Shown here: positions 35,675 through 46,780 of the stretch, one piece after another
How the letters are laid out: each line of letters opens with the position of its first letter
How positions within the stretch are numbered: the first letter of the stretch is position 1
Assembly (NCBI RefSeq): GCF_020921035.1
Contig: NC_063150.1
Location: 35,883,826-35,947,825, forward strand
Length of the DNA stretch: 64,000 nucleotides
Source of the DNA: Rhodamnia argentea
Lineage: Eukaryota; Streptophyta; Magnoliopsida; Myrtales; Myrtaceae
Direction: 5' to 3'
Translations under genes and position numbers: made by a program
The notes under the pieces: model-generated
Databases searched by the model: none
What the model saw: only the letters and a program-made list of their open reading frames with translations
Told to the model about the DNA's origin: nothing

Positions 35675-35677
35675 TTA

Positions 35678-36600
35678 GCATACACACTTATCCCAATTTT
35701 TCTACTATTTCTAAATCAAGTGTATAATTTTCATTTGTCAAAAAAATTAAGGGCAAAAAATTTCAAACTCTCGTTGACTAATCAAATGGATTTCCAAACT
35801 CCTTGACTAAACTTCGATCTCTTTTGACAAATTGCTGCAAAAGATCAATTATTCTTTCAATTAATTGTCACATCCACTGCCTTACCCACCACATGGCGCC
35901 AGGGACGGGGAGCCACAGCCACTAGCGACACGTCCGTACACATTGCACGTCCTAAACCTCACATGCATCGTGAGACGTAAATGCTGACTTTATGGACATT
36001 TCTCCCATTTACATAACATAGAATAGAAGATTATTTTTTGGATTAGTAGTCAATAAGTAGATGTGTCAAATTGATGGATCGAATTGAGTATGATTCAATC
36101 TATATTGACCAGTCTAACATCTTTTGATCCATATTTAATTATCCATACTCGATCCGATCCGCAACTAACTTATACTCGACCCGATCCGTTTTGAATCATA
36201 TAATCAAAACACACTAATATTTTAAGAAAATCTATACAACTAGTTTAAACTACTTTAAACTCGTCACATATATGTGTCACCAGAGTGAAAACTTCACATC
36301 AAATAAAAAAACAAATAAAAAAATAATAAATTAGTAAATAAAATAAAAAATGTAAAAAATCTATAAATATAAATACGGGAAATTCGATTCACCATGTGAT
36401 GATTTAGATTTTTCAGAATCTACTGTTGCAAACTCTCATTTTTCAAAAGAAGTTACTTGGATTATCATAATATTAATGATGATAAAAAAAATCAATACGT
36501 ATCTCCTCACATAATGACTTTACGACAAGCTTTCCTTTCGAATTCTCAAGCCATGTCCACTAGAAATTCAATAAAGACCACCCGAAATAAGAACGATCTA
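35678..36600. other. Intergenic, nothing recognised
   Basis: AT-rich. The 36,080-36,230 stretch has GATCCGATCCGC-type words but no clear repeat structure. No credible gene. Confidence 0.45.
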
Positions 36601-37289
36601 GAGAATTATACAAAAGTTCTTAATTTAGTATATTTGTGCCAATTCGGTCATTTTTTTTTTTTGCCAAGTGAGTTTTAAACTTTTTGTATTTATGCTAATT
36701 CAATCCGTCGGGCCAATTTCGACCGAAAATCTCCGATAATGACAACTTTTAATAATATTTCAATTTTTTTAAATTTTTCTTCCTTTTTTTCTTCCCTTCC
36801 TTTTTCCTCTAGTCGGTCGCCAAGGTCTTGCGACCGACCAGAGACCAAAGTCAGCCTAGCCTAGCCACTGGAGGATCTTCACCCATTATGCAACAAGTCC
36901 ATCTCTGCAAAACACACGCGAGCGCGCACGTAGAGGAGGCGAAGTAGGAGGGGATATCTTCGTCCTCGGCCTTGCCGGTGGCTAGGTGAGGTCGACCTCG
37001 TCGGCTCTCGCCTTTGGTCGATCGTCGAGGTTTGGCGAACACTCGGAGGAAGAAAGAAGGGAAAAAAAAAAGAGAAAGAAAAGAAAAAAATAAAAAAAAT
37101 TATACCAAAATATATTAAAAATGGTCCACGTTAGAGGTCGGAGTCCATGCCGGTGATTTCCAGCCGATGAATTAGCACAAATACCATAGATGTATAGCAC
37201 TCAATTGGCTCAATTGACAGAAAAATATTTATAATTGATTCGGTACAAATGAAATAGGTTTAAAATTTTCTTTTTAATAATTTTGAAAG
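36601..37289. mobile_element. Foldback family 1, copy E
   Basis: The left arm GAATTATACAAAAGTTCTTA with TTTGTGCCAATTCGGTCA is matched by the inverted right arm CAAAATTATTAAAAAG with ATTTGTACCGAATC. The core (36,820-37,040) is GC-rich (CTAGCCTAGCCACTGGAGG; GCCGGTGGCTAGGTGAGG, inverted). No convincing target duplication was found, so the limits are approximate. Confidence 0.65.
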
Positions 37290-38254
37290 ATGAGCAAGTG
37301 CTTCAAGAGTATTAAATCAATTATGAAACCGATTATCGAGCGTTTAACGAAGGGTCACGTCAAGTGGTGCTCCGAAAAGGTCAAAAGCGTTGTGGGGGAG
37401 GCAGTTAAATTTAGGGGCTACCCAATTGAAATCTCTATCTACCATGGCAAAGCCAATCAATGCGCCTTACCTGCTCTTTCGAAGTGGTTGAGAATCGAAA
37501 GGGGTTCAGGTTGCAATTTCGTTTCGCTATGTACCTACTCTCCTCTGCCCTTTTGAAAATGCTAAGGATGTGCGGAGGCTGTTGATCGAGTTATTGATTT
37601 GAAAGATAAAGAATGGAGGATTAGGAGATTCCACATACAGCACGATTGATTAATTGATTGTTGGCATAACAAATTTCCCTAACCCCTGACCGTCGACTTG
37701 AACCGGAAAAAGATCGAGTCGGGGCATGATTGATTCCGATCGGCAACTTTAGGTGATTGATAAAGCTGATGAAAAGTTTAGAAAATTACCAAGTGTTGGA
37801 GCCATGAGCAGCGGAAAAATGAAACTTCGTTAAGTCGATCAAGGAATGAAAGCTGAAGTGAAGATCGATGAATCAATAACAAGACGAGCTTTCAAGTCAC
37901 GAAACCAACAATTTCGGTTGCAATCATAACGACTCATTCAATTGTGAAGCTAGCACAATCACCAATTCGTGGGTCCGTAAATCTTGATAGCCACAAATGA
38001 TAATGGCCGAGAAACATAGGCTGTAATAACTGTCAAAAAGAGGGGTTGCAAGCCGTGGAAGAAACTGTCGACATGGGGCAAGTGATAAGGCCATGATCGT
38101 CGAGTGATGGGTCTTTTGATAATTGCTTGTCAAACGTGTTACGAAATTCTAGGAGTCACGTAGTTTGTTATTTTATTTCATTGTAACTATTGTTATTGTT
38201 AACCGTGACTAGTAACTATAAGTATTAGAATTGTAATTCGAGCAAATGAGGGCA
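37290..38254. other. Intergenic, nothing recognised
   Basis: An 88-codon ORF at 37,290-37,556 (starting MSKCFKSIKSIMKP) has normal-looking composition but matches no family I know. Some of it may be retrotransposon-derived. No other feature. Confidence 0.4.
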
Positions 38255-38421
38255 AAAAAATAAAAAAAACAAACAATTTTATTTTTTTTTTTTTTAAAAC
38301 CTTTCTTTTATTTTTTTTTTTTCTTTTTTTTTAAAATTTTTTCTTACACCCCCCCCTTTTTTTTTTTTTTTAATTTTTTTTTTTTTTAAAAAAAAAAAAA
38401 ATTTTTTTTTTTTTTTTTTAG
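38255..38421. repeat. Low-complexity homopolymer block, possible assembly artefact
   Basis: About 165 bp consist almost only of long T, A and C runs. The same 14-mer AGAATTGTAATTCG lies on both sides (38227-38240 and 38420-38433), as expected if a repeat copy was joined through poorly resolved homopolymers. Confidence 0.7.
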
Positions 38422-38433
38422 AATTGTAATTCG

Positions 38434-39269
38434 CCAAAAGTGGTCACGTAAAGCATGTATGAAGATATGAAATCTTAACGTAGTTATAAATTAATTAATT
38501 TCAAATGAACTATCCCTACCGGGGTCGCCGAAAAGCGTAAAAGGAAGATCCCGCGGCGACGTATTCATAAAATCAAAGTCCGGCTTCGACTAAGTTCCAT
38601 AATTGATGGGCCAATCCGCCGAAAGTTTTGCAATGCACCAATTTTAACGCTTCCATGAAACTCGACCAATTGACCCGTGAAGATTTTTCTCCAATTCCCA
38701 AATGTTCACGACCAAGAAAGGCATCTTAGAAAAAGCAAAAGCCCTATGCGATACGAGGTCCCCTCGTCTTGTCACACCTTTTGGCTGATTGGGAGAACTT
38801 CTTCTGTCCTTTTTATCCCGTGATTTTAGGTAACGGGGTCGGTCTCGGTCTCGGTCCGACCGATTGAAGTTGACGTGGGACAAGGGTCCCAAGTGGAACG
38901 GTCGTTCAGGGTGAACATGTCATTGAGACGGCTCACCCGATTGGGAAGGGAACCCACGACTCCGCCATGCCCTTAACACAAGGTCTAGCGTCTCGTTCAC
39001 TATTTCCAAAACTTGCGACTTATGACTCGTTGACACTTGGGACACTTTAGAGAAAGTGTTGGGACGGAAGGAACGGTACAATGTCCCTGTCAATTTGCAC
39101 CGGTGCTCCTCCTGCCATCGGCAATTTCCTAATCTTCCATCCGCATCTACGAAACAGATACTAGTGTCCCGATCAATAAATTATTGGCCGCGAAATATCC
39201 GGTGCGGCGTTTGGTGAGCCGAGAATGTAAGATCAATTTTTTTTTCTTTTTAAAGATCATTCTTAAGGA
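38434..39269. other. Intergenic, nothing recognised
   Basis: A GC-richer segment with palindromic GGTCGGTCTCGGTCTCGGTCC words near 38,838. The 82-codon minus-strand ORF at 38,644-38,892 (Arg/Asp-rich) matches no known domain. It adjoins the Copia remnant and may be older retrotransposon DNA. Confidence 0.4.
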
Positions 39270-39345
39270 CAGTACGACAAATTATTGGACCCAAAAGAAT
39301 AATTTTAAACTTTGGAAACTAGGAAAAAGAGCATTAATAGAAATT

Positions 39346-39382
<37 letters not shown>

Positions 39383-41310
39383 CTTATTGAGAATGCTTTT
39401 AAGGGATGTGACTTTGTGCTTTGGCTTGATTTACAACTCACGATTCCATTCCTTTATATAGGAATTGGATCTTACAAACGTCCGTGACGAGAATTCAATG
39501 AAGAAAGCCAAAAAAAAAAAAAAAAAAAACCCATACGCGATTATCAAACTCCAAAGGGTGTTTTGCTCTTCTAGATTTTCCAACCGAAAATGATTCTCGA
39601 TGTTATTTTTCAACAAGACATCCTTTGCATGCGCGATTTGGATTGTTAATAAGAGGCATATCCGTGTCACCATCTTTTTTGGGACTAATAATTTTAGTCC
39701 GCCAAAATTTTAAATGACCAAATCGAAGATGCCATAACTAGTTTGCATTTTTCATCACCACTTGAAAGCTCAAAAGATTCTTCGTATGAAAAGTTAGAGG
39801 GAACATTCGATTCTTCGTCATTTGCACCTTCGTAATCAATTTGTTGTTTACACCTCTGATGGTGCAAACTCCATTTTCAATGTAGATTTTTTGACCTTTT
39901 TTGGAAAGTTGCCCAATGCTCAATAAATTCTAAAAAAGTTCTGGTACAAAGTAAACATCTATAATGATAACATTAGTACCATCTTTTGATTTGATATTAA
40001 TGTTATCTTTGCCCATTACGAGAATTTTTTTTATTTATTCCCGAAATTAACTTCACCATGAATTGTCTCGTCCAACTACGAGAACAACTCCTTAGTGGCC
40101 AGAAATATGATTACTACACCCAATATCAAGGTACTAGATGTTTCGATGTCCACAGTGCTTGAGTTGTCCTTCTTGCATGCTAGCACTATGTTTTCCTCAA
40201 CATCGACGGCATGCATCTGTTCTACCTGTTCATACGCCACCTTCGCTAGGCATTCGGACTTGCAATGTCAGAATTTATTACAATTAAAACACTTGACCTT
40301 TGATTTGTCACATGTTATATATTTTCCAATGGACTTCAAATTTCCACTTCTGCGCCCTCGATTAGCTCCACGACCTTGGCCACTTTGATAGCCTCCTTGG
40401 CTTGTTTGAGTGACCCAACTTTGTAATGCTTGCTTGGGATTCGAATTGACAGACTTTTGATTCATTCTTTGATCATGCGAGCACAATGAACCCACCAACC
40501 GCTCCATTGTCATGGTTTAACACAACTTGCCCTTCCTCGATCGCCACGATAATGTAGTCAAATCTTTCGGTCAAAGACCTCAAGATCTTTTCTACGACTT
40601 GATTATCTTGGAGTTCTTAACCATTAACTCTCAATTGGTTAACAATGGTATGCACACGATCAAAATACGTTGAGATTGATTTAGAGTCATTCATGCGTAA
40701 AGACTCAAAATCTCCTTGAATTGTTTGAAGTCGCACACGTCTAACACGATCATTGCCTTGGTAGGATTGTTGCAAAATATCCTACATTGCTTTTGCAGTC
40801 TCGGTGCTTGATATTTTTTCAAATATCTTTTCCTCTACGGCTTGAAAGATCACAAACAATGCTTTTTGATTTTTCTTCCGGGACTCCGATAAAGAATCTC
40901 TCTCCTCCCTTCTTAAAGCATCGAATGCTTTGGTATCGGCCACTTCGGTGTAGCCGTTCTCCACTAGATTCCACAAATCATGCGATTTGAAAAGAACATT
41001 CATCCGGGCGGACTAGTTATTGAAATTTCTTCCATTCAACTTTGGAAGTTGTAGTTGAACGGAACTATTGAACGCCATTTCTAGCTCTGATACCAAGTGT
41101 TGAAATCCAAAGAATAATTTAAACTTTGGAAACTAGGAAAAAGAGCACAATAGAAATTGCAAAGAGAGCTTCTTATAGATAATGCTTCGAGGGATGTGGC
41201 TTTGTGCTTTGCCTTGATTTACAACTCACAATTCCATTCCTTCATATAGGAATTGGAGATGAGAACTCAATGAAGAAGTAAAACAGCCCCATACACGGTT
41301 ATCATAGGTA
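39270..41310 (-). mobile_element. Ty1/Copia LTR retrotransposon, internally deleted and decayed
   Basis: The element is read on the minus strand. The 5' LTR remnant (about 41,306-41,097) and the 3' LTR (about 39,545-39,284) share ACTTTGGAAACTAGGAAAAA, GGGATGTG.CTTTGTGCTTTG and CAATTCCTATATAAGGAATG. Directly after the 5' LTR is the primer-binding site TTGGTATCAGAGC (41096-41084), complementary to initiator tRNA-Met. Gag starts at 41078 (MAFNSSVQLQLPKLNGRNF) and includes VLFKSHDLWNLVENGYTE and the zinc knuckle CX2CX4HX4C near 40,280-40,240, in which one codon is now a stop. Then come a protease-region remnant (LDETIHGEV) and GAG-pre-integrase SIGQLSKKGQKIYIENGVC (about 39,920). Integrase core, reverse transcriptase and RNase H are absent, so a large internal deletion has occurred, and several stops interrupt gag. 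Confidence 0.88.
39347..39379. repeat. (GA)n tract within the 3' LTR
   Basis: A pure GA run expands inside the Copia 3' LTR at the point where the 5' LTR has only GCAAAGAGAGC. This shows slippage after insertion. Confidence 0.8.
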
Positions 41311-42613
41311 TAAATTAAACACATATCCTTAGTAAAGAAAAATAAGCAGCTTAATCTATCAATGCATCTTGAAGTCTTCACGCCTCTTCTTTAATGCTTG
41401 CAAGCTTCTCATCTTGCAACCGACGTGCTCAATAAATTTTATATTATTCCAACACAAATCTCATTCTCACACTAGCTCGTACAACGTCTAATTTAGCTCG
41501 GGCATCCAATCCTTCGAGCATACAAAACACTTCATCTTCACATTGGATCGTACGTACCTTAGTTTAATTTGGACATTCAGTCCCTCAAGCAATACAAAAC
41601 AATTCAGTACAACAACTGATTTCGGCATACCATAATCTCATTAGAGGAACGGCATTAACTCCTGACTAGTTTATGTGTGAGAGGCCAACCCCGCCTTCAA
41701 ATATCCTCTAAGATGGTATCATTCCACTCCTAGACTCCTAACACAAGCATCATGGTGTCACTCATACAAACCGGTTGTATTATCTCTCTCCACCCCAACG
41801 CCATGAAACTCTGTTCTTCAACTCACAAGAGTACAAGAAGAATTCGGTCCGTGACATTAGCCAATGTTCAAAAGAGCCATTTCACATCCTTTTCAGGGGG
41901 AAAACATGACCTACCCATTCCAATCCCGGAAGCTTTGTGTGGCCACAAATGAATGAACCGATCATTACGGTCCTTTCATCTTTGCCTGCAAGTCAAGCAA
42001 GACGCATGCGCTACCCCGCGTCACCAAACCAAATAGTCCCATGCTCCCACTACCAAGTGTTACCAATCTTAGTGGTCGGTCTGGTGCCATCGGAACAGAT
42101 AAATATAGACATCAGCACATCACGCCATAAAAAGACAACTTTTGTAGTCATGGATAGCGTATGTGCTTGAGTTTACATGGTACAACCCCATTTGAATCAT
42201 TGCAGGAACTTCTTTGCGTGCTGCTGTCTTCATCCAATTGTAGGAAAACAGAAACCTTCAAAGTCCATTCCTGCTAGAGACACAAACAGTTGCATCCAGC
42301 GATCAAGAAACCAAAAGGTGCCGTAGAAGAAAATGGTCTACAGAACCAAACACTGCTGTCTTGCTCTATTCATGAACCCAACACATCCTTCAATGGACAA
42401 TGTATGTAATTCCACTCACCCAGGTTGTTAACTTGATCAAATCAGCCGATGCCACTACTTGATTTAATGAAACTAAGACAACTTTGATAACTTTTCATGT
42501 ACATCGAATGGGTGAGACCTGCGGTGTCACGGGTTCGAAAAATTTCCCCATCTCAACTTGTCGCTAGGCTAGAAATCTTGATTTTATTAACTTTCTCTCT
42601 CTATCCTCTCGGA
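41311..42613. other. Spacer between Copia remnant and second pectinesterase
   Basis: No gene recognised. The part next to 42,614 presumably contains the 3' UTR of the minus-strand pectinesterase. A GGTTCGAA word near 42,532 resembles a tRNA B box, but no cloverleaf can be formed. Confidence 0.45.
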
Positions 42614-44511
42614 TCAAGAAGATGTTGGAATCCACTCATCTCCTTGAATGAAACTCTTCACCGAGTAGGTATCGACGTGTTCGGCTGGGACCTGACTACT
42701 CCACGACACTCTGCTCGACGCATCGGACCCTGGCCCGGTGTTCTTGAACTCCCCGTAATAGAGTGTCTTCAGGGCAAAATTCCCGCTCCAGGGCATCCAG
42801 CCCTGGGGCGTGATCAGGGCCTCAAGGTTGCACTGGATGAAAACCGTCCTTGAGTACTCCTTCCACGGCCTCCCCAGGAAGTTCTTGTGCTTTTGGGGAT
42901 TGCTCCGGTACAGCGCCATGTACTCCTCCGTGCCGTTGACCAAGCAGTTATTAAACACGAAGCCCGTCGACTGCGCTGGGTCAGTCCGGCCATGGGCCGT
43001 CACCGCATTGTTCTCGCCCTTCTCGGGCTTGACCTGCCGGGGGCGGACCAGGATCTGGCAGTCCTGGAAGTAGGATGCCGAGTTCCCAAAGATGAAGTCC
43101 ACGTTGCCCTCGATGCGGCAGGACTTGTAGTACTGCCGGAGGGAGTGGGCGTAGAGGGTGTCTTGGTTTCCTAGGAACTCGCAGTTCTCGACCACCGAGA
43201 AATCGCTGTCCGACCGGAACGCCACTGCCTGGTGGGCATCCGGACCCGCGGTGTTCTGGATCGTGAGCCCGCTCGCCATGAATCCGTCGCCGAGCACTCC
43301 TGCAACAAGTTTGTCAATGCTAATCAGATTGGGCAGACTTCTACGACAAAGGCTGGTTCATCTTTCATGAAGCTGAACCAGAAAATTATCACTCGCCAGC
43401 ATGAATCAAGAACAATTCCTATTAGATCTTGTCAGTGTCCAAGGACTATTAAGAGGGCGAATCAATAGTTAAATACCAGAAGATTGCTTAAAAAATTACT
43501 ATTAATGTGTATTAAATGCGGTTGAAAAAAACTCACCAACGGTGGCAGTGTTGTAGGTGGAAATCCCAGGTTGCCCCACGTTCGACGACCCCGTAATGAC
43601 GGTTTTGCCCATGCCGTCCCCCAAGAAGACGACGTTCTTCTTCTCGAACGGAACCCTGACCGTCTCCTCGTACACCCCTTCCTTGATGTGGATCACGAAC
43701 CTCTTCCCTGCGCCGACGTTCTGCGGCGCGGCGTCGACGGCGTCCTGCACCGTCGCGTAGCACCCGCCGCCCCCGTCCTTGCACACCGTGGCGTCCGCCG
43801 TGAGGCCCGGCGGGACCCCGCCGTCGAACCCCAGGCCCGACCCCCCGCCGCCGCCGCCGCCGAGACCGTCCTCCCAAAACCCGTCCTCGCTCCGTCGCCG
43901 GCGGCCTCCACGCGGCGGTGTCCTTCCCGAACCGGTCGAGCGAGACGAGCATGCTGAGGGCGTTGCTGGTCAACATCGTCAAGGTGTCCAAGAACGCCAT
44001 GGTGCGGTCGACCTGGCTCGTGTCGTTGGCGTACTTGAGGGCCGACCAGCAGTCGTACTGGTACAGCAGGGCGGCGGAGAGCCAGGCGCGGGCGTCCTTG
44101 GTACGGCCGCCGGGGAGCGCCTCCCCGGTCGCCGACTCCGTACGGCGGCGGGAGAAGGTGAGGACCTCGGCGCAGTTCCTGGCGGCGGTGGTGCGGTTGA
44201 TGTTACCGGCGGAGGAGGAGAGGATGGAGTCGACCATGGACTGGGCGGAGGCGAGGCGGTCGGAGGAGATCTGGATGGCGGAGAGGAGGAGGTCGAGGGA
44301 GGAGGGGGCGGGGGGGGAGGCGGTAGGGCTGGGAGGCGCAGAGGTCGGGGAATCTGGTGGACTTGCAGGCTCGCAGGATCTCCGGGGAAGAGGAAGAAGG
44401 GGAGGAAGGGGGCTGGTGGGGGAGGCGGGCGGAGGCGGAGGCGGAGGCGGAGGGGGAGGGAGAGAGGAGGAGGGAGAGGGAGAGAAGAGAGAGGACGAAG
44501 AGGGAGGCCAT
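42614..44511 (-). CDS. Second type-I pectinesterase (tandem copy) with two apparent frameshifts
   Basis: Exon 1 is 44511-43537 and exon 2 is 43299-42614, with a 237-bp GT-AG intron at the same codon as in the copy at 30.7-33.0 kb. A secretion signal [16 protein letters not shown] leads into a PMEI domain ([28 protein letters not shown]). The CE8 domain keeps [26 protein letters not shown] and [11 protein letters not shown], all catalytic residues. As written, exon 1 changes frame twice: once at a run of eight C (plus 44310-44317) and once near plus 43884-43885. Each fits one extra base; removing two bases makes exon 1 length consistent with the exon 2 phase. So this is either a recent pseudogene or a functional gene with homopolymer-type sequence errors. 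The start lies downstream of a TATA box; an upstream in-frame ATG at 44601 precedes that box and is not used. Confidence 0.88.
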
Positions 44512-44571
44512 GGAGACGAAGATGAAGGAGGAGGTAGTAGGCTTGAAGGAGGAGGAGGAGGAGGAGGTGGG

Positions 44572-44578
44572 TTTTATA
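44572..44578 (-). promoter_or_regulatory. TATA box candidate of the second pectinesterase
   Basis: On the minus strand TATAAAA lies about 61 bp before the ATG at 44511. This implies a short leader of roughly 30 bp and shows that the upstream ATG at 44601 cannot be the start. Confidence 0.6.
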
Positions 44579-44984
44579 GGTGATCTCTTAGAGGAGATCA
44601 TGGCGTTTATGGGTGGATGGACGATGGTTCAGTGGGACTTGGAAGGTAGTGGAATCAATGGTGGAGATAATGGGCGTGATGTTGGTTCACGAGTGGAATT
44701 GGAGTCACGGGTTGGTTCCTTTCTTGGTTATGGAATTGGAAAGCTCGCCGGATTCATTCACTGTTCAATCTCCTAGAGAGAGAAAGACGGGTCGCCGGAG
44801 TTCTTCGGTTGCAGCGTTGCAGGGTTATCGGGGGTTTCGCCGTAACAAGAAAACGAATCTGTAACTTCGGTTCTTCCCATAGCGGAACGTAGAAGGAAGA
44901 GTCTGTTTGAGTTTTTCCCCCTTTCTTTTTGCCAAATTCTTTTCTTTTTTTTTCGGCATCGGAGATCGACGCTCTTATTGAAAA

Positions 44985-45378
44985 AATGATGCAATGTGAA
45001 CTCTGTATTTTTAAGTTTATTAATATAATCCATAAATTTTAGTTTAATGTGTAATTTGGTCCCTAAAATTTCAATTCATTCAATATGATCTCCAAATTTT
45101 TGAAACATATTCAATTTAATCTCATGAATTATAAGAAAATGTTCAAAGTTAATCCTAAATTTGAATTAATGCAAGCACTATATTAATCATCTTTCTATGA
45201 TTCGGAGATTAAGTTGAACATATTCCAAAAATTCGGGGATCATATTGATCAAATTAAAAGTTCAGAAACTACATTGCATATTGAGTTAAAGTTCGATAAC
45301 TATATTGGTCAAATTAAAAGTTCGGGTACCACATTACATATTGAATCAAAATTCGGGGACTATCCGTGTCATTAACCC
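44985..45378. repeat. Foldback family 3, copy B (best preserved)
   Basis: The left arm reads TGCAATGTGAAC then TAATTTGGTCCCTAAAATTT then CAATATGATCTCCAAATTTT. The right arm, inverted, gives GATAGTCCCCGAATTTTGA, AATGTGGTACCCGAACTTTT and ATATGATCCCCGAATTTTTGG. Each arm is itself a tandem array of units of about 45-55 bp, as in the family 1 and 2 elements. No definite target duplication found. Confidence 0.65.
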
Positions 45379-45542
45379 TCGTTCCTACTTTGTTTCCAAA
45401 TACCAAATCTATTCTATGGCTTGTACATTTGAGATTTCGTGACTTAACCAACTAATTCCATAACAAATAAAAGTTAGAAATGATTTTTCATGATGAAAAT
45501 TGACATGGAAGTCTATAAATGTTAAGTATATGTTATTTATTA

Positions 45543-45605
45543 GGATTAATGCCACGAAAACTTTCAAACTAGTGCACTTGTGACAAATTTATCCAAAACC
45601 ATTTT
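45543..45605. repeat. Foldback family 2, truncated end (copy C)
   Basis: GGATTAATGCCACGAAAACT, then GTGCACTTGTGACAAATTTATCC, reproduces the left terminus of family 2, but no right arm follows. This is a truncated copy. Confidence 0.6.
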
Positions 45606-46515
45606 CGTTGAGAGATAAAGGAGTAAATTAATTTTAAGTTTTTTCACGTGTGCACTTTTTAATAATTGTAAAAAATGAAAAGAAGAGAAAAGAAAAGAAT
45701 GATATTACGACTCCTTTGTTTCAAGGTGAAGTGTGAGGGGATACAGAGCAGATACAACTCCTTTGTGAAGTCAAGTAAGAGTGTTTGTGTTAGGAATTTT
45801 GGGATGTCATGGTTATATCCTAGGGGACCTCTAAAGATGGGTTTGCCTTCCGTGCGCAAATATGTCAAAATGTGATCCTATCTGCAAATAACTATCATGA
45901 CAAAGCTAGATTAGTTATCGTGTTAAAGTGAATTGTATGTCTCCTTCAAGGGACTGGATGTCCCAATTGAATTAAGTGTGGTACAATCACTTTTGAGGGT
46001 GCGATTTTTCATATTGTTGTTGGAAAGGATCTATCGAGGAAGCCTAGCCCATTGTTCCCATTCATGGGCGCCACACGGGCTTAAAGCTTTCGGCCCATGA
46101 CACTAGTATACCTCATAGACTTCCATTCATCATCTCTCTTTATTATTAGAAGTTTGGTAATGATAAAATCGAAACATATCACAGGTGGAGTATAAATTGT
46201 ACGAATCGCTATAACCAAAAGTGAGGATCCTAGTAAGTTATAGTGATTTCAATTTAGGCAATTCAATCATAGTTCTTCCAATCGACTTGATTCCATCTTT
46301 GAATTAATGGGTAATTGCTATACGGAAGTCCACTCTAAGTCCATGGCATTGGCTTAGTTAACAGACGGAGTTTTGCCTAAAGATTAGCGCGAAACATACG
46401 TTCGATTTTCCGCCCCGGAAAGTGCAAATAATTTCACGTTTGAGCCGCTTATCCGATCGAGCTCGTAGCAAATTATACTTATGTAGGTTATTTTGTTCAC
46501 TTGTTTTAAGCGGTA
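45606..46515. other. Intergenic, nothing recognised
   Basis: The 66-codon ORF at 45,675-45,875 has no domain. No other structure is recognised. Confidence 0.45.
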
Positions 46516-46519
46516 CTTC

Positions 46520-46640
46520 ACTTATTTTTGAGAAATTATTCGGTGATTAGCGAGAGATCACCATGTCATCAGCTTACGTGGCATGCTTGCCTCACTCAAA
46601 TAATGGCACATGTCTGGTGACGTGGGCTGATTGGAAAAAA
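46520..46640 (+). repeat. Dispersed repeat, one of an inverted pair with 51083-51197
   Basis: TGAGAAATTATTCGGTGATT, then CATGTCATCAGCTTACGTGG, then AATAATGGCACATGTCTGGT and GACGTGGGCTG recur in the same order on the opposite strand at 51,197-51,083. Similarity fades downstream. Probably two copies of a transposon end. Confidence 0.7.
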
Positions 46641-46780
46641 AAAAAAACTAAAACCAATCCTTTCTTTTCTCTCTCCTCTGGCAGCCGCAGACTGAAAGAA
46701 GACGTGCACAAGCAACATTTAATGCTCCCATTTAAACTCTCTCTCCTCTTTTCATTATTTTGAAGGGTCTCCATTTTACG

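Noticed and set aside
42520..42560. Possible tRNA-like B box (GGGTTCGAA)
   Set aside because: No acceptor, D or anticodon stems can be formed around it.
43779..44583. Plus-strand ORFs of 221-248 codons opposite the second pectinesterase
   Set aside because: Gly/Arg/Glu-rich shadows of the GC-rich exon and GGA-repeat promoter.
44512..44601. Upstream ATG at 44601 as start of the second pectinesterase
   Set aside because: It lies upstream of the TATA box at 44572-44578 and would place a basic Ser/Thr-rich stretch before the signal peptide.
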